From Sterolibacterium sp. (GTDB lineage Bacteria; Pseudomonadota; Gammaproteobacteria; Burkholderiales; Rhodocyclaceae): a stretch of DNA of 64,000 bases. The notes beneath the pieces were generated by a model. It did not search any database, was not told where the DNA came from, and worked only from the letters and a program-made list of their open reading frames with translations. Shown here one piece after another: positions 1 to 13,671 of this stretch (position 1 is its first letter; each line of letters begins with the position of its first letter). The stretch covers positions 1 through 64,000 of the forward strand of contig JAGOVA010000002.1 in the NCBI GenBank assembly GCA_018061005.1, read 5' to 3'. A program made the position numbers and the translations under genes.

Positions 1-991
<991 letters not shown>

Positions 992-1049
992 TTATCATGA
1001 TGCTTTGTCGAGCCGCCGGTCGGCTTGTTCCCTCACGAAAGGAAAACCT

Positions 1050-1982
1050 ATGAACATCGCCCGCAATGTCGCCGATCTGGTCGGCAACACCCCACTGGTT
1101 CAACTGAACCGCCTGAGCGCCGGTATCGATGCCACTGTGGCCGTCAAGCTCGAATTCTTCAACCCCGGCAGCAGCGTCAAAGACCGGATTGCCGTAGCGA
1201 TGATCGATGCCGCCGAAAAAGCTGGGCAACTCAAGCCAGACAGCATCATTCTTGAACCCACCTCGGGCAATACCGGTATCGGCCTGGCCATGGTGGCCGC
1301 CGCACGCGGCTACCGATGCGCTTTCGTCATGCCCGAAACCATGAGCCGCGAGCGCAAGCTGCTGCTGAAGGCCTACGGTGCTGAACTGATCCTGACCCCG
1401 GGGGCAGAAGGCATGCCCGGCGCGATCAAGAAAGCCGAAGAACTCGCGGCCAGTGATGCGCGTTATTTCATCCCGCAACAGTTCGAAAATCCTGCCAACC
1501 CGCAAATTCACCACGACACCACCGCCGAAGAAATCTGGCGCGATACCGACGGCAAAGTCGACATCTTTGTTTCCGGTATCGGCACCGGCGGCACCATCAC
1601 CGGCGTGGGTCAAATGCTCAAGGCACGCAAACCCGGCGTTCAGGTGATTGCTGTCGAACCGGATGGCAGCCCGGTGCTTTCCGGTGGCCAGCGCGGCCCC
1701 CATCTGCTGCAAGGGCTGGGCGCAGGCTTCGTCCCCAAGGTGCTCGACACCACGATCTACGATGAAGTGGTGCGCGTAAAAAATGAAGACGCCTTCAGCA
1801 TCGCCCGGCGCATGGCCACTGAAGAAGGGCTACTGGTGGGCATTTCTTCAGGCGCAGCCGTCTGGTCGGCACTGGAAGTCGCCAAACGCCCTGAAAACAA
1901 GGGCAAGCTGATTGTCGTCATCCTGCCCTCCTGCGGCGAACGTTATCTGTCGACGATCCTGTTCCAGCATCTGGATACGTAA
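1050..1982 (+). CDS. cysK: Cysteine synthase A (O-acetylserine sulfhydrylase)
   Basis: Encodes 310 aa, the usual CysK length. It makes L-cysteine from O-acetylserine and sulfide using PLP. Visible motifs are [10 protein letters not shown], the PLP-lysine segment NPGSSVKDR (Lys about 44), the substrate loop [12 protein letters not shown], the phosphate-binding [11 protein letters not shown], and [11 protein letters not shown] near the C-terminus. A longer reading frame begins at 894, but the ATG at 1050 is preferred because it has AAAGGAAA just upstream and aligns with the family N-terminus ([13 protein letters not shown]). It is divergent from the metY-type gene and followed by a PatB/MalY-type lyase, so the three form a sulfur amino-acid neighbourhood. 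CysM is the alternative, but the active-site sequence fits CysK better. Confidence 0.95.
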   Translation: MNIARNVADLVGNTPLVQLNRLSAGIDATVAVKLEFFNPGSSVKDRIAVAMIDAAEKAGQLKPDSIILEPTSGNTGIGLAMVAAARGYRCAFVMPETMSRERKLLLKAYGAELILTPGAEGMPGAIKKAEELAASDARYFIPQQFENPANPQIHHDTTAEEIWRDTDGKVDIFVSGIGTGGTITGVGQMLKARKPGVQVIAVEPDGSPVLSGGQRGPHLLQGLGAGFVPKVLDTTIYDEVVRVKNEDAFSIARRMATEEGLLVGISSGAAVWSALEVAKRPENKGKLIVVILPSCGERYLSTILFQHLDT

Positions 1983-2032
1983 CTTTTAATTTGTAACGCG
2001 TAACTTGTCACGAATAACGCCACCACGGGCGC

Positions 2033-3190
2033 ATGTCATTCGACTTCACTCAGACGGGCGATTTCGGCCACGATGCCATCAAATGGAATCGTTACGCCGG
2101 GCGCGACATCCTGCCGCTCTGGATTGCGGACATGGACTTCGCCGCGCCGCCCGCCCTGGTGGCCGCCCTGCAACGGCGGGTGGCGCGTGCCGCTTTCGGC
2201 TACGCCGAGCCTTTGCCCTCGCTCATCGACACGCTCTGCCAGCACCTTGAAGATGAATACGCCTGGTCGATCGAGCCTGAATGGATCGTCTGGCTGCCCG
2301 GCCTCGTCACCGGGCTGAATGTCGCCTGCCGGGCGGTCAGCGGTGCCGTATTCAGTGCCACGCCGGTGTATCCGCCCTTTCTTGGCGCACCCACGCTTTC
2401 CGGCAAACCGCTCACCACAGCGCCCCTCGCCTGCACGGACGGTTACTGGCACTGGGATATCCCGCGTGTCACTGCCGCGCTGCGCCCCGATACGCGGCTG
2501 TTTTTACTCTGCCACCCGCACAACCCTGTGGGACGCGCCTGGCATGAGGCCGAATTGCAGAAAATTGCCGCACTGGCAGAACGCCACGACCTGATCGTCT
2601 GTTCCGATGAGATACACAGTGGCCTGATGCTCGACGCCCGCCCGCACCGGCCATTTGCCACGCTATCGGCAGCCGCCGCCCAGCGCAGCATCACCCTGAT
2701 GGCGCCCTCCAAAACCTTCAACATGGCCGGCCTGGGCTGCGCCTTTGCGCTCATCCCCGAGGCTCGCCTGCGCGCCCAGTTCAAAGCTGCGATGGCCGGC
2801 ATCGTGCCACACGTCAACGCCCTCGGGCTGGCCGCCTGTGAAGCTGCCTATGCCGACTGCCAAGACTGGCACACGGCGGTGCTCACGCACCTGCGTGACC
2901 AGCGCGACCACCTCGAAACCCGTATTGCACAGATCCACGGGCTACGCATGAGCCACGTCGAAGCCACCTATCTGGCTTGGATCGATGCCCGTGTGCTCTG
3001 TGCCACACGCGGCATCACCCATCCACAGCGGTTTTTTGAAGACGCAGGCGTCGGGCTATCCGCAGGCAGCGACTTTGCCTGTGGCAGTGGCGCGCAAAAC
3101 CCGGCACAACATTTCGTCCGCCTCAACTTCGCCTGCCCACGCGCCACGCTGGATCAGGCACTGGATCGCCTCGAGACCGCCACACGCTGA
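2033..3190 (+). CDS. PatB/MalY-type PLP C-S lyase (cystathionine beta-lyase-like aminotransferase fold)
   Basis: A 385-aa fold-type I PLP enzyme. The N-terminal segment IKWNRYAGRDILPLWIADMDF is the hallmark of the MalY/PatB branch. CHPHNPVGRAW and the Lys-containing MAPSKTFNMAGLG (PLP lysine) follow, with LNFACPRATLDQAL at the end. Family members cleave cystathionine or cysteine conjugates to homocysteine or thiol, pyruvate and ammonia in the cytoplasm. The ATG has only a weak GGGC-like ribosome site eight bases upstream. It lies 50 bp downstream of cysK on the same strand and may be co-transcribed. True substrate is uncertain; some relatives act mainly as regulators or aminotransferases. Confidence 0.85.
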   Translation: MSFDFTQTGDFGHDAIKWNRYAGRDILPLWIADMDFAAPPALVAALQRRVARAAFGYAEPLPSLIDTLCQHLEDEYAWSIEPEWIVWLPGLVTGLNVACRAVSGAVFSATPVYPPFLGAPTLSGKPLTTAPLACTDGYWHWDIPRVTAALRPDTRLFLLCHPHNPVGRAWHEAELQKIAALAERHDLIVCSDEIHSGLMLDARPHRPFATLSAAAAQRSITLMAPSKTFNMAGLGCAFALIPEARLRAQFKAAMAGIVPHVNALGLAACEAAYADCQDWHTAVLTHLRDQRDHLETRIAQIHGLRMSHVEATYLAWIDARVLCATRGITHPQRFFEDAGVGLSAGSDFACGSGAQNPAQHFVRLNFACPRATLDQALDRLETATR

Positions 3191-3218
3191 AGCCGCAAAG
3201 AAAAGAAGAAGAAAAAAC

Positions 3219-3242
3219 AAACCCCGGCGCGTGCCGGGGTTT
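3219..3242 (-). terminator. Rho-independent terminator for the minus-strand outer-membrane protein gene
   Basis: A perfect 10-bp stem (AAACCCCGGC / GCCGGGGTTT) closes a GCGT loop. On the minus strand it is followed by TGTTTTTTCTTCTTC, a good U-tract. On the plus strand no T-run follows, so it serves the gene at 3272-4018. It sits between two convergent genes. Confidence 0.85.
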
Positions 3243-3271
3243 GCAGGGTGCAAGCAAAACAAGCCGGCCGA

Positions 3272-4018
3272 TCAGAAACGCCCCACCAGCCCCAGCGAGA
3301 ACAGATTCACATCCGCCGTGCCGGTTGTATTGGCATCGCCCACCTTGCTGAAGCGTTCCAGTTCAGCACGCACGCCGATGTTCTGGTTAAAGGTGAAACT
3401 GCCACCCACTCCGTAATTGGGCTTCCACTTGTTCACGCTGGTATTGCCCCCCGTCGCGAAGCCCGCACCGCTATCGGTGGTCTTGATCTGGGCACGGATC
3501 ATCCCCAACTTGCCGAAGATCGCCATTTTGTCATCGATCGGGTAGATACCCAACGCCGCCACGTTCCAGCCGGTAATCTTGGCTTCGCGCGCAGTAGCAC
3601 CTTTCGTCGTCGTCTTGGTCTGCGGCCCTTTGGGCCACCAACTAAACTGGGGTGTCGAAGTCGTCATCCCGTAGTTTGCCGAATAGGAAGTCTTGCCCAG
3701 ATCGACATAACCGCCTTCGATGGCAAAGTTAGGATCAAACTGATAACCCGCCTGCAACTTATAGCCATGCTTGCCCGAGGTTTGGGTCGAATTGATCGCC
3801 GCCGACGAACCCGGCGTACCCGACAGATTCTGTATGACGATATTGTTATTGGTGACCTGCATTGGCGTATGGATGATCGCCGACTGGCCAAACGAGCCGA
3901 CGACGTACATTTCCTTGGCCATTTCCAGGGCGTGCACCGGCACGCTCACCAGTAACGCCGAAAAACCTGACAGGCAGGCGGTGCGAGCAAAGCGGGTGAC
4001 AGCGTGAGTGTGCTTCAT
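3272..4018 (-). CDS. Outer-membrane beta-barrel protein (OmpA/OmpW-like fold)
   Basis: 248 aa from the ATG with GGAGAG five bases upstream; a longer frame upstream has no support. The N-terminus has a signal peptide (MKHTHAVTRF..., hydrophobic core, cleavage near VHALEMA). The mature part starts MYVVGSFGQS and has alternating strands such as GYKLQAGYQF, FAIEGGYVDLG, NVAALGIYPI and FGKLGMIRAQ. It ends in LGLVGRF, with the terminal Phe used by the BAM assembly machinery. This fits an eight-stranded barrel of the OmpA-membrane/opacity type. Ligand and role are unknown. It is divergent from another beta-barrel gene at 4193. Confidence 0.75.
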   Translation of the reverse strand: MKHTHAVTRFARTACLSGFSALLVSVPVHALEMAKEMYVVGSFGQSAIIHTPMQVTNNNIVIQNLSGTPGSSAAINSTQTSGKHGYKLQAGYQFDPNFAIEGGYVDLGKTSYSANYGMTTSTPQFSWWPKGPQTKTTTKGATAREAKITGWNVAALGIYPIDDKMAIFGKLGMIRAQIKTTDSGAGFATGGNTSVNKWKPNYGVGGSFTFNQNIGVRAELERFSKVGDANTTGTADVNLFSLGLVGRF

Positions 4019-4143
4019 GGACTCTCCAAGATAACCACAGGGAAAACGCCATATTACCAAAAAATGGTCTATGTCCAAGGGTAAAAATTGGCAGTCATTG
4101 TGTTTTGTTTCAGCCGCATTCCCGCATTGCTGCGTCATTTCCC

Positions 4144-4149
4144 TATAAT
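4144..4149 (+). promoter_or_regulatory. Candidate -10 hexamer (TATAAT) upstream of the plus-strand barrel gene
   Basis: A perfect TATAAT lies about 44 bases before the ATG at 4193, in the 174-bp divergent intergenic region. No convincing -35 hexamer is seen at 16-18 bp spacing, so this is a weak promoter call. Confidence 0.4.
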
Positions 4150-4192
4150 CGGCAACTTGGCACTTTGACTATGAAAACCAACAGGGGGAATC

Positions 4193-5041
4193 ATGCAGCC
4201 AGGCAAAACCGGTAAGACCTTCATCGCGACCGCCATCGCCACCACATGCCTTTGCGGCAGCCCCGCCGTGCTGGCGGCAGGCAACCCGCTCAACCTGAAA
4301 ACCACCGATGATCTGACGCTGGGATTTTCGTTGTCGCAATACGACTACCGCGAACCCAACCAGACCTTGCCTACCGGCGGCACCCCGGCCGTGGTCGTCG
4401 GCGACATCAAGCAAAGCGGCGTGATCATCGGCCTGCATGGCGCGAAAACCTGGTCACTGGCAGATGGCGACTTCCTGCGTTTCGATGCCAGCTTCCAGGG
4501 CGGCGACGTGGATTACACCGGCAGCGGCACCATGACGGATCGCCCGCTGCGTTTCTATGACCTGCGCCTCGTCTACGGCGTCGATGATGAACTGACGAAC
4601 GGCGTACTCTCCACCTATGGTGGTCTGGGCTATCGTTATCTCTACAACGACATGCGCGGCACCGTCAAACTCGGCAACCAGACCCTCAGCGGCTACGAAC
4701 GCGAGCAGCAATACCTTTACCTGCCGGTGGGGCTCACCTACAAAACCCTGCTGAAAGGCAAACGCCTGAGCCTGACGGGCGAACTGGGGCTGCTGATCCA
4801 GGGGACTCATCACAGCTACAACAGCACCTTCAGCGAAACCTTCAAGCAACGCAGCGGCTTTGAAGGACGGCTGTCTGCCATGCTGAACCAGGGTAACTGG
4901 GAAATGGGGCCTTACGTCCATTACTGGCGCGTGAATGACTCCGACAAGAACAATGTCACCGTCGGCAATGTCCGCATCACTTCCTTTGAGCCCAAAAACA
5001 CCACACTTGATATCGGCGTCAAGATCGACCGGCATTTTTAA
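4193..5041 (+). CDS. Outer-membrane beta-barrel protein, function unknown
   Basis: 282 aa. A signal peptide is evident, with hydrophobic segment TAIATTCLCGSPAVLAAG and likely cleavage after VLA. The mature chain is rich in aromatic, alternating strands (FLRFDASFQGGDVDYTG, YDLRLVYGVDD, LSTYGGLGYRYLYND) and ends in VKIDRHF, a typical C-terminal beta-signal. Ribosome site GGGGGA lies just before the ATG. I do not recognise a named family. It resembles proteobacterial hypothetical outer-membrane proteins that sit near other barrels. It is divergent from the barrel gene at 3272-4018, and the two may share regulation. Confidence 0.7.
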   Translation: MQPGKTGKTFIATAIATTCLCGSPAVLAAGNPLNLKTTDDLTLGFSLSQYDYREPNQTLPTGGTPAVVVGDIKQSGVIIGLHGAKTWSLADGDFLRFDASFQGGDVDYTGSGTMTDRPLRFYDLRLVYGVDDELTNGVLSTYGGLGYRYLYNDMRGTVKLGNQTLSGYEREQQYLYLPVGLTYKTLLKGKRLSLTGELGLLIQGTHHSYNSTFSETFKQRSGFEGRLSAMLNQGNWEMGPYVHYWRVNDSDKNNVTVGNVRITSFEPKNTTLDIGVKIDRHF

Positions 5042-5184
5042 TGACGAGTTGCGTGTAACCCCGCCATCTTGCCCTTGCCACCCTGCCACCCTGCCCCGCA
5101 CAGGCGGGGGCGGGAGGGGCTGAAAAACGCTCAAGCGGCCATACCCGCAGCCATACCCGCTGCCGGAACGCGAAACAACAACCG

Positions 5185-5646
5185 CTACTTTCCAGCGGCT
5201 ACGCTGACTTTGCGAACATAGCCATTACTGAAGCCTGCCGTATGATTACCGGTGTTGTAGGCTGAAATCGCGGCACGCAGCGCCGACTGCCCTCCCCCGA
5301 ATTTTTTCGAAGCGTTGGTGTAATTTTCAGTGAGAATCTGCGCGCCAACCGCGATGTTGTAACACGGCTGAAGCAGCGTTTCCGCCGTCAGGCCAAAGCG
5401 TCGCAAATGACGCGAATTCACCTGCGCCAGCCCGAGATCGACGGAATACCCTCTGTCGATCAGCCAGTTCGCCCAGGCCACTGCCTCGACAATCGAACCC
5501 GGCTGGCGCGCCAGCCGCTGCTTGCCATTGACGTTAATCGCCAGCGGATTGCCAGCGGACTCGACCTTGACGATCGCCATCATCGTCACCGGCGCCACAT
5601 TCGGCGCACACTGGGCGATCATCTGTTCGAGTCCGGGCAGCATCAT
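5185..5646 (-). CDS. Lytic transglycosylase, VirB1/SLT family
   Basis: 153 aa with the lysozyme-like SLT fold. The catalytic Glu segment is MAIVKVESAGNPLAI (Glu about 28), followed by VDLGLAQVNSRHL and the AISAYNTGN motif. Family enzymes cleave peptidoglycan between MurNAc and GlcNAc to give anhydro-muropeptides. This size and motif order match VirB1/IagB-type enzymes that open the wall for trans-envelope machines. No signal peptide is visible from the Met-Met start at 5646, which is odd for a periplasmic enzyme. It may leave by another route, or the true start may be missed. No secretion genes adjoin it. Confidence 0.8.
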   Translation of the reverse strand: MMLPGLEQMIAQCAPNVAPVTMMAIVKVESAGNPLAINVNGKQRLARQPGSIVEAVAWANWLIDRGYSVDLGLAQVNSRHLRRFGLTAETLLQPCYNIAVGAQILTENYTNASKKFGGGQSALRAAISAYNTGNHTAGFSNGYVRKVSVAAGK

Positions 5647-5692
5647 GATATACAGCTTGATTCCAGCTTGAGGTTTGATGTTTGATTCCGGC

Positions 5693-6262
5693 TTATTTCA
5701 ACTTGCCCAGCAAGGCGTCTTTGAGATCATCCTGCACCGGCTTGTCACCCAGCCAGATCCGCGTCACCGCACGATACAGATCCTCGCCAGCGATCTCCTT
5801 GCCCAGCGGCTTGTCATTCAGCGTAACGCGAGTGCCACTGCCCGGGTTCCAGTCAAAATGGATGACATCCCCCTTCTGCGCGGTCTTGGCGGTCAGCATC
5901 GCCGCCCCCAGCTCATCGATGCGCGGCTTGAGCGACGCGAACTCTGCTTCGCTCAGGTTCTTGTGCAAGCCTTCGTTCATCGCTTCAACAAACTGGCTGG
6001 CGGAAATTTCGCGCAGCATGGCGATGCGTAGCCGCTTGCCACCGGTCAGCGTCAGCACATCGGCGGTCTGCGTCTTCTTTTCAGGCAGATACAGCCCGGC
6101 CGCATAGACCTTGACGAAAAACCGCGTGCGCAGCCCCGCGCCGTTGAGTTGCAGTTCCTGAGCTCCCAGGCGGGTGGTGTCGTCAAAGCGCACGCCCGCT
6201 ACTTCCAGCGCATGCGCCAGACCCGACATGGCCAGCAAGCCGATCAACAACAGTTTTTTCAT
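5693..6262 (-). CDS. Chalcone isomerase-fold periplasmic protein (Chalcone_3-like)
   Basis: 189 aa from an ATG preceded by GGAGG. A clear signal peptide, MKKLLLIGLLAMSGLAHA, precedes LEVAGVRFDDTTRLG. The segments LNGAGLRTRFFVKVYAAGLYLPEK and WLGDKPVQDDLKDALLGKL are typical of bacterial proteins with the chalcone-isomerase-like fold. In bacteria these are exported proteins of unknown biochemical role; flavonoid chemistry is not implied. It lies 52 bp downstream of proA on the same strand and could be read through from that operon. Confidence 0.75.
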   Translation of the reverse strand: MKKLLLIGLLAMSGLAHALEVAGVRFDDTTRLGAQELQLNGAGLRTRFFVKVYAAGLYLPEKKTQTADVLTLTGGKRLRIAMLREISASQFVEAMNEGLHKNLSEAEFASLKPRIDELGAAMLTAKTAQKGDVIHFDWNPGSGTRVTLNDKPLGKEIAGEDLYRAVTRIWLGDKPVQDDLKDALLGKLK

Positions 6263-6314
6263 GATGCCTCCGCAAACAGGTTGAACTACGAACATCCCCC
6301 GATACCGCCGGTGA

Positions 6315-7574
6315 TTATGAACGAACTTCACCATCGCCGAACACCACCCATTTCTGGCTGGTCAGCCCATCCAGCCCCACCGGGCCGCGCGCATGGATCT
6401 TGTCGGTGGAAATGCCGATTTCCGCGCCCAACCCGTATTCAAAGCCATCGGCAAAGCGTGTCGAGGCATTCACCATCACGCTGCTTGAATCCACCTCACG
6501 CAAAAACCGCATGGCATGGCTGTAATTTTCGGTAACGATAGCCTCGGTGTGCTGCGACGAATAACGGTTGATGTGCTCGATCGCCTCATCCAGCCCCGCC
6601 ACCACTTTCACGGCGATGATGGGCGCGAGATATTCTTCATACCAGTCCTGTTCCGTCGCCGCCTTCGCTGCAGGCACCCGCGCGCGGGTTTCCTCGCAAC
6701 CGCGAATTTCCACGCCCTTAGCCGTCAGCATCGCCGCAATTTGCGGCAGCAACGTATCGGCCACCGGGCGCGCAATGAGCAGCGATTCCGTGGTGTTGCA
6801 AGTGCCATACCGCTGGGTCTTGGCATTCTCGACGATCTTCAGCGCCTTCCCGGGGTCGGCAGCTTCATCGACATACACATGACAGTTACCGTCCAGATGT
6901 TTGATGACCGGCACGCGTGCCTCCTGTGAGACACGCTCGATCAGCCCCTTGCCACCGCGCGGCACGATGACATCGACGTATTGCGGCATCGTGATCAGTG
7001 CGCCCACCGCCGCACGGTCGGTGGTAGCCACCACCTGCACCGCCGCTTCCGGCAGCCCGGCAAACTTCAGCCCGGCACGCACACAGGCGGCAATCGCCTG
7101 ATTGGCGTGCAAAGCCTCTTTACCGCCGCGCAAAATGGCTGCGTTGCCCGACTTCAGACACAACGCCGCCGCGTCAGCCGTCACATTCGGCCGCGCCTCG
7201 TAAATGATGCCGATCACGCCCAGCGGCACCCGCATCTTGCCGACCTGAATGCCGCTCGGACGACGCTTGACATCGGTGATCTCGCCCACCGGATCCGGCA
7301 AGGCCGCCACCTGCTCCAGCCCCTGCGCCATCGCTTCGATGCCCTTGGCGGAAAGCGTCAGGCGGTCGATCATCGCGGCATCCAGACCCTGCGCCCGCGC
7401 CTCGGCCAGATCGGTGGCATTGGCGGCGAGCAGCGTTTCCTGTTGCACGCGGATCTGCCGCGCCATTTCCAGCAGCGCGGCATTCTTGGCTGCCGTTGAG
7501 GCCGCCGCCGTCAGGCGCGAAGCCGCGCGGGCGGCCTGCCCCAGTCCTTCCATATAAGCGTTGATGTTTTCCAT
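6315..7574 (-). CDS. proA: Gamma-glutamyl phosphate reductase
   Basis: 419 aa, the normal ProA length. It reduces gamma-glutamyl phosphate to glutamate semialdehyde with NADPH, the second step of proline synthesis. Seen in the sequence are the aldehyde-dehydrogenase fold, the cofactor-binding [32 protein letters not shown], the catalytic Cys segment [13 protein letters not shown], and the C-terminal [11 protein letters not shown]-like segment (here [11 protein letters not shown]). It follows holA by five bases on the same strand, so leuS-lptE-holA-proA reads as one operon. No proB is present in the window. Confidence 0.96.
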   Translation of the reverse strand: MENINAYMEGLGQAARAASRLTAAASTAAKNAALLEMARQIRVQQETLLAANATDLAEARAQGLDAAMIDRLTLSAKGIEAMAQGLEQVAALPDPVGEITDVKRRPSGIQVGKMRVPLGVIGIIYEARPNVTADAAALCLKSGNAAILRGGKEALHANQAIAACVRAGLKFAGLPEAAVQVVATTDRAAVGALITMPQYVDVIVPRGGKGLIERVSQEARVPVIKHLDGNCHVYVDEAADPGKALKIVENAKTQRYGTCNTTESLLIARPVADTLLPQIAAMLTAKGVEIRGCEETRARVPAAKAATEQDWYEEYLAPIIAVKVVAGLDEAIEHINRYSSQHTEAIVTENYSHAMRFLREVDSSSVMVNASTRFADGFEYGLGAEIGISTDKIHARGPVGLDGLTSQKWVVFGDGEVRS

Positions 7575-7579
7575 AGTCT

Positions 7580-8605
7580 TCAGGAACGTACCGTGGGGTT
7601 TCGAGTTTGGGTCAGCCGCAAGGCCAGCTGCAGGAATTCATCCCACAGATCGCCACGCGCCAGCCCCTTGATCATGCGGTCTATCCGCGCTGCCTGCAAG
7701 AGCGCCGTACGCAATAACGGGGTTGAACAGCGCTGCACGGCCTGACGATAAGCACTCTGCCGCGCACCAAAAATTTTGGCCACCCCGCAAGCCTGATCGA
7801 AACTGTTGCCCTGATCAAGCTGCGCGCGCAACTGTGCCAGCGTGCGGGTTTCCTGCGCCAGTGCCCAGAGGATCAACGGTGGTGCCGTGTCTTCGGCACG
7901 CAACCCATCCAGCAGGCGCGCACAGCGGGGCGCATCACCGGCCAGCAGCGCGGCACGCAATTTATCGACATCGAAACGCGCCACATCCAGCACCGCTTCT
8001 TCCACCTGCGCCCGCGTGAGCTGCCCCGCCGGATACAGCAAGGCAAGCTTCTGGATTTCCTGATGCGCAGCCAGCAGATTGCCCTCCACATGCGCGGCGA
8101 TGAACTCCAGCGCATCCGCCACCGCCGACTGCTGCTGACGCGCCAGCCGCATGGCAATCCAGTCCGGCAACTGGCGCAGCCCCGGCGCGTTAAGCTCCAC
8201 CACCACGGCGGTCTTGCTCAAAGCGACAAACCACGCCGCCTTCTTGGCCTGCCAGTCGAGCAGCGGCAAGGTCACCAGCGTCAGCACGCCGTCCATCGGC
8301 TGCTCCGCATGTTGCTGCAAAGCCTCCCCGCCCTCGCGCCCCGGCTTGCCATTGGGAATCCGCAGATCGATCAGCTTGTTGCTGCCAAACAACGACAGAT
8401 TACCGCCCGCCAGCTGCAACTGCTCCCAGCGAAAGCCAACACCCGCCACCAGCACCTCGCGCTCGTCGTAACCCTGCGTGCGTGCGGCACGACGCACCGC
8501 ATCGGCCGCTTCCAGCACCAGCAGCGGCTCATCGCCATGCAACACATACAACGGGACCAGCGATTGGCTCAGATGCGCGTCGAGCTGATCGGGGCGCATC
8601 TGCAT
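7580..8605 (-). CDS. holA: DNA polymerase III delta subunit
   Basis: 341 aa from the chosen start [12 protein letters not shown], which matches the usual betaproteobacterial HolA N-terminus; an upstream in-frame start at 8626 is possible but less typical. Delta is the wrench of the clamp loader that opens the beta sliding clamp. Visible signatures are [21 protein letters not shown] at the N-terminus, the inactive AAA+ core with [18 protein letters not shown], and [17 protein letters not shown] in the C-terminal collar region. It is a few bases from the lptE stop and five bases from proA, as in other betaproteobacteria. Confidence 0.92.
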   Translation of the reverse strand: MQMRPDQLDAHLSQSLVPLYVLHGDEPLLVLEAADAVRRAARTQGYDEREVLVAGVGFRWEQLQLAGGNLSLFGSNKLIDLRIPNGKPGREGGEALQQHAEQPMDGVLTLVTLPLLDWQAKKAAWFVALSKTAVVVELNAPGLRQLPDWIAMRLARQQQSAVADALEFIAAHVEGNLLAAHQEIQKLALLYPAGQLTRAQVEEAVLDVARFDVDKLRAALLAGDAPRCARLLDGLRAEDTAPPLILWALAQETRTLAQLRAQLDQGNSFDQACGVAKIFGARQSAYRQAVQRCSTPLLRTALLQAARIDRMIKGLARGDLWDEFLQLALRLTQTRNPTVRS

Positions 8606-8606
8606 C

Positions 8607-9245
8607 TCAACGTGAAAGCCGCGCAAGCGACGCTATCGGCTCCCCTTGCCCCTTGCGGGAGAGGGGTTGGGGGAGCGGGGTATCTGGCGCAGGCGCAGGC
8701 ACCGTACTGGCTTCATCCTTTAACTGAGGCTGAGGCTGGGGTTGAGACTGGGGTTGAGACTGACGCACCGCCGACAACCGTCGCAAGACCTGCTGCACCA
8801 GATCATTCTGCATGTCGCGCCAGAGCAGGGCTTCTTCCGACTCTTTTGAAAGCACAAGATCATCGTTGTAAGTGATGTCACGATGCACGGCAATCCGGCT
8901 GGGCGCCATCCACTCGCGCCCCTGTCCATCCGCCAGCCGGATCAGCAACGTGCGCGTTAATTGGTACTCCCGCGCCCGCCCGGCCGCAGACAGACTCAGG
9001 ATGTTCTTGGCCTGACGGTCTTCGAGCACCTGCAAGGTTACCTGTGCCGCCTTCTGCTCGCTGATGACCTGCACCGCACTGCCCGCCATGATCGCGCGCT
9101 TCAGTTGCGCGTACATCTCGCCCGTTTCTGGCAGGGCGATGTAAAGGCTGTCAAACGGCAGCGGGTACGCGCCGCGCAGCTGAAAGCCACAAGCCGCCAG
9201 CCACAACGAGCCCGCCACAGACAACAGCAAAAAAATGCGTTTCAT
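8607..9245 (-). CDS. lptE: LPS-assembly lipoprotein LptE
   Basis: 212 aa from MKRIFLLLSVAGSLWLAACGFQLRG: a lipoprotein signal peptide with lipobox LAAC and the conserved CGFQLRG start of LptE. LptE plugs the LptD barrel and delivers lipopolysaccharide to the outer leaflet. The frame extends upstream through a GGLK-coding tandem repeat to 9329; the start at 9245 is preferred because it yields a clean signal peptide (a Met at 9257 is the alternative). The C-terminal region holds a Gln/Pro/Ser-rich repeat (QSQPQSQPQPQPQ), a low-complexity tail not expected in the family. The gene lies between leuS and holA. Confidence 0.88.
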   Translation of the reverse strand: MKRIFLLLSVAGSLWLAACGFQLRGAYPLPFDSLYIALPETGEMYAQLKRAIMAGSAVQVISEQKAAQVTLQVLEDRQAKNILSLSAAGRAREYQLTRTLLIRLADGQGREWMAPSRIAVHRDITYNDDLVLSKESEEALLWRDMQNDLVQQVLRRLSAVRQSQPQSQPQPQPQLKDEASTVPAPAPDTPLPQPLSRKGQGEPIASLARLSR

Positions 9246-9257
9246 GCCAGCATCCAT

Positions 9258-12489
<3,232 letters not shown>

Positions 12490-12705
12490 ATGCCGCTGAG
12501 TGCAGAAGAAAACTACCGCCTGCTCTGTGAAATCGAGGCCAATCGCGCCATGCTGCTCCAGGCCTATCTGCAGAACGACCATTTATGGATCCATCTTGAC
12601 GAACGAATACGGCGGATATTCAATCCAGACCACCCCGACCCCCGCACTTCCCACCCCGCTTCTCCCCACCTGCCACCGGAAGACAGCGGCAAGCCGGCGT
12701 GCTGA
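12490..12705 (+). CDS. Small hypothetical protein (71 aa), uncertain
   Basis: A 71-aa frame starting [20 protein letters not shown], helical in its first 45 residues and Pro/His-rich at the end ([19 protein letters not shown]). A weak GAGG lies ten bases before the ATG. It lies upstream of nadK on the same strand and ends 50 bp before it. No family is recognised. It could be a real small gene or an open frame in the nadK leader. Confidence 0.35.
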   Translation: MPLSAEENYRLLCEIEANRAMLLQAYLQNDHLWIHLDERIRRIFNPDHPDPRTSHPASPHLPPEDSGKPAC

Positions 12706-12755
12706 CATCACACACAGATACTGATCGTGATAACGCTTTGTGGTTTAATTCAAGG

Positions 12756-13634
12756 ATGTCTACCGCCTTTCGCACCATCGCCCTGATCGGCAAATACCAG
12801 AGCCCGGAAGTTGCCGGGGCACTGCACGACCTGGCCGAATTCCTGCGCGCAAGAAACCTCGACGTCCTGATCGAAGAGAGCACCGCCGCATCGGTCGGCT
12901 GTCATGGCTGCCAGGTCGCCTCATTCGCCCAGATTGGCGAACGAGTCGATCTGGCGATTGTGGTCGGCGGCGACGGCACCATGCTCAACGCCGCGCGACG
13001 GCTGGCGGCCTACGATGTGCCGCTGGCGGGCGTCAATCAGGGTCGGCTTGGCTTCATGACCGACATTGCCCACCAGTCCATGCTCGAAGGCATCGCCGGG
13101 CTGCTCGACGGCCAGTTTGCGCCCGAACAACGCCTGCTGCTCGATGCCTGTGTACGCCGTGATGGCCAGCCGGTTTTCAGCACCCTCGCCCTCAACGACG
13201 TGGTGATCAACAAAGGCGACACCGGACGCATGATCGAAGTCGAAGTGCGCGTCGATGGCGAATTCATCTATGTACTGCGTGCCGATGGCATGATCATCGC
13301 CACCCCTACCGGCTCCACCGCCTACGCGCTGGCCGCCAATGGCCCCATCCTGCACCCCGCCGTGCAAGGCGTCGCCCTGGTGCCGCTATGCCCGCACTCG
13401 CTCACCAACCGGCCAATCACCATCAGCGACCAGAGCCGCATCGAAATCCGCCTGCTCGCCCAATATGATGCCCGTATCCACTTCGATGGCCAGGAATACT
13501 TCGACGTGCGCGCAGGCGACCAGCTTTGTGTCGAACGTTCGCGCCACGCCATCACCCTGATGCACCCGCCCGGCTACAGCTATTTCGCCATGCTGCGCGA
13601 AAAGCTGCACTGGAGCGAAACCGCCCGCCGATAA
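12756..13634 (+). CDS. nadK: NAD kinase
   Basis: 292 aa. It phosphorylates NAD to NADP with ATP or polyphosphate. Diagnostic motifs are [14 protein letters not shown] (GGDGT at about 71-75), the [11 protein letters not shown] segment, the second glycine-rich substrate motif [22 protein letters not shown], and PHSLTNRPI. The ATG at 12756 is chosen over an in-frame start at 12699 because AAGG lies directly upstream and the family N-terminus begins near [10 protein letters not shown]. recN follows 37 bp downstream on the same strand, a pairing common in beta- and gammaproteobacteria. Confidence 0.96.
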   Translation: MSTAFRTIALIGKYQSPEVAGALHDLAEFLRARNLDVLIEESTAASVGCHGCQVASFAQIGERVDLAIVVGGDGTMLNAARRLAAYDVPLAGVNQGRLGFMTDIAHQSMLEGIAGLLDGQFAPEQRLLLDACVRRDGQPVFSTLALNDVVINKGDTGRMIEVEVRVDGEFIYVLRADGMIIATPTGSTAYALAANGPILHPAVQGVALVPLCPHSLTNRPITISDQSRIEIRLLAQYDARIHFDGQEYFDVRAGDQLCVERSRHAITLMHPPGYSYFAMLREKLHWSETARR

Positions 13635-13671
13635 TTCACCTCACGCGCGACCTTCCGCCCCCCCGCCCCTC

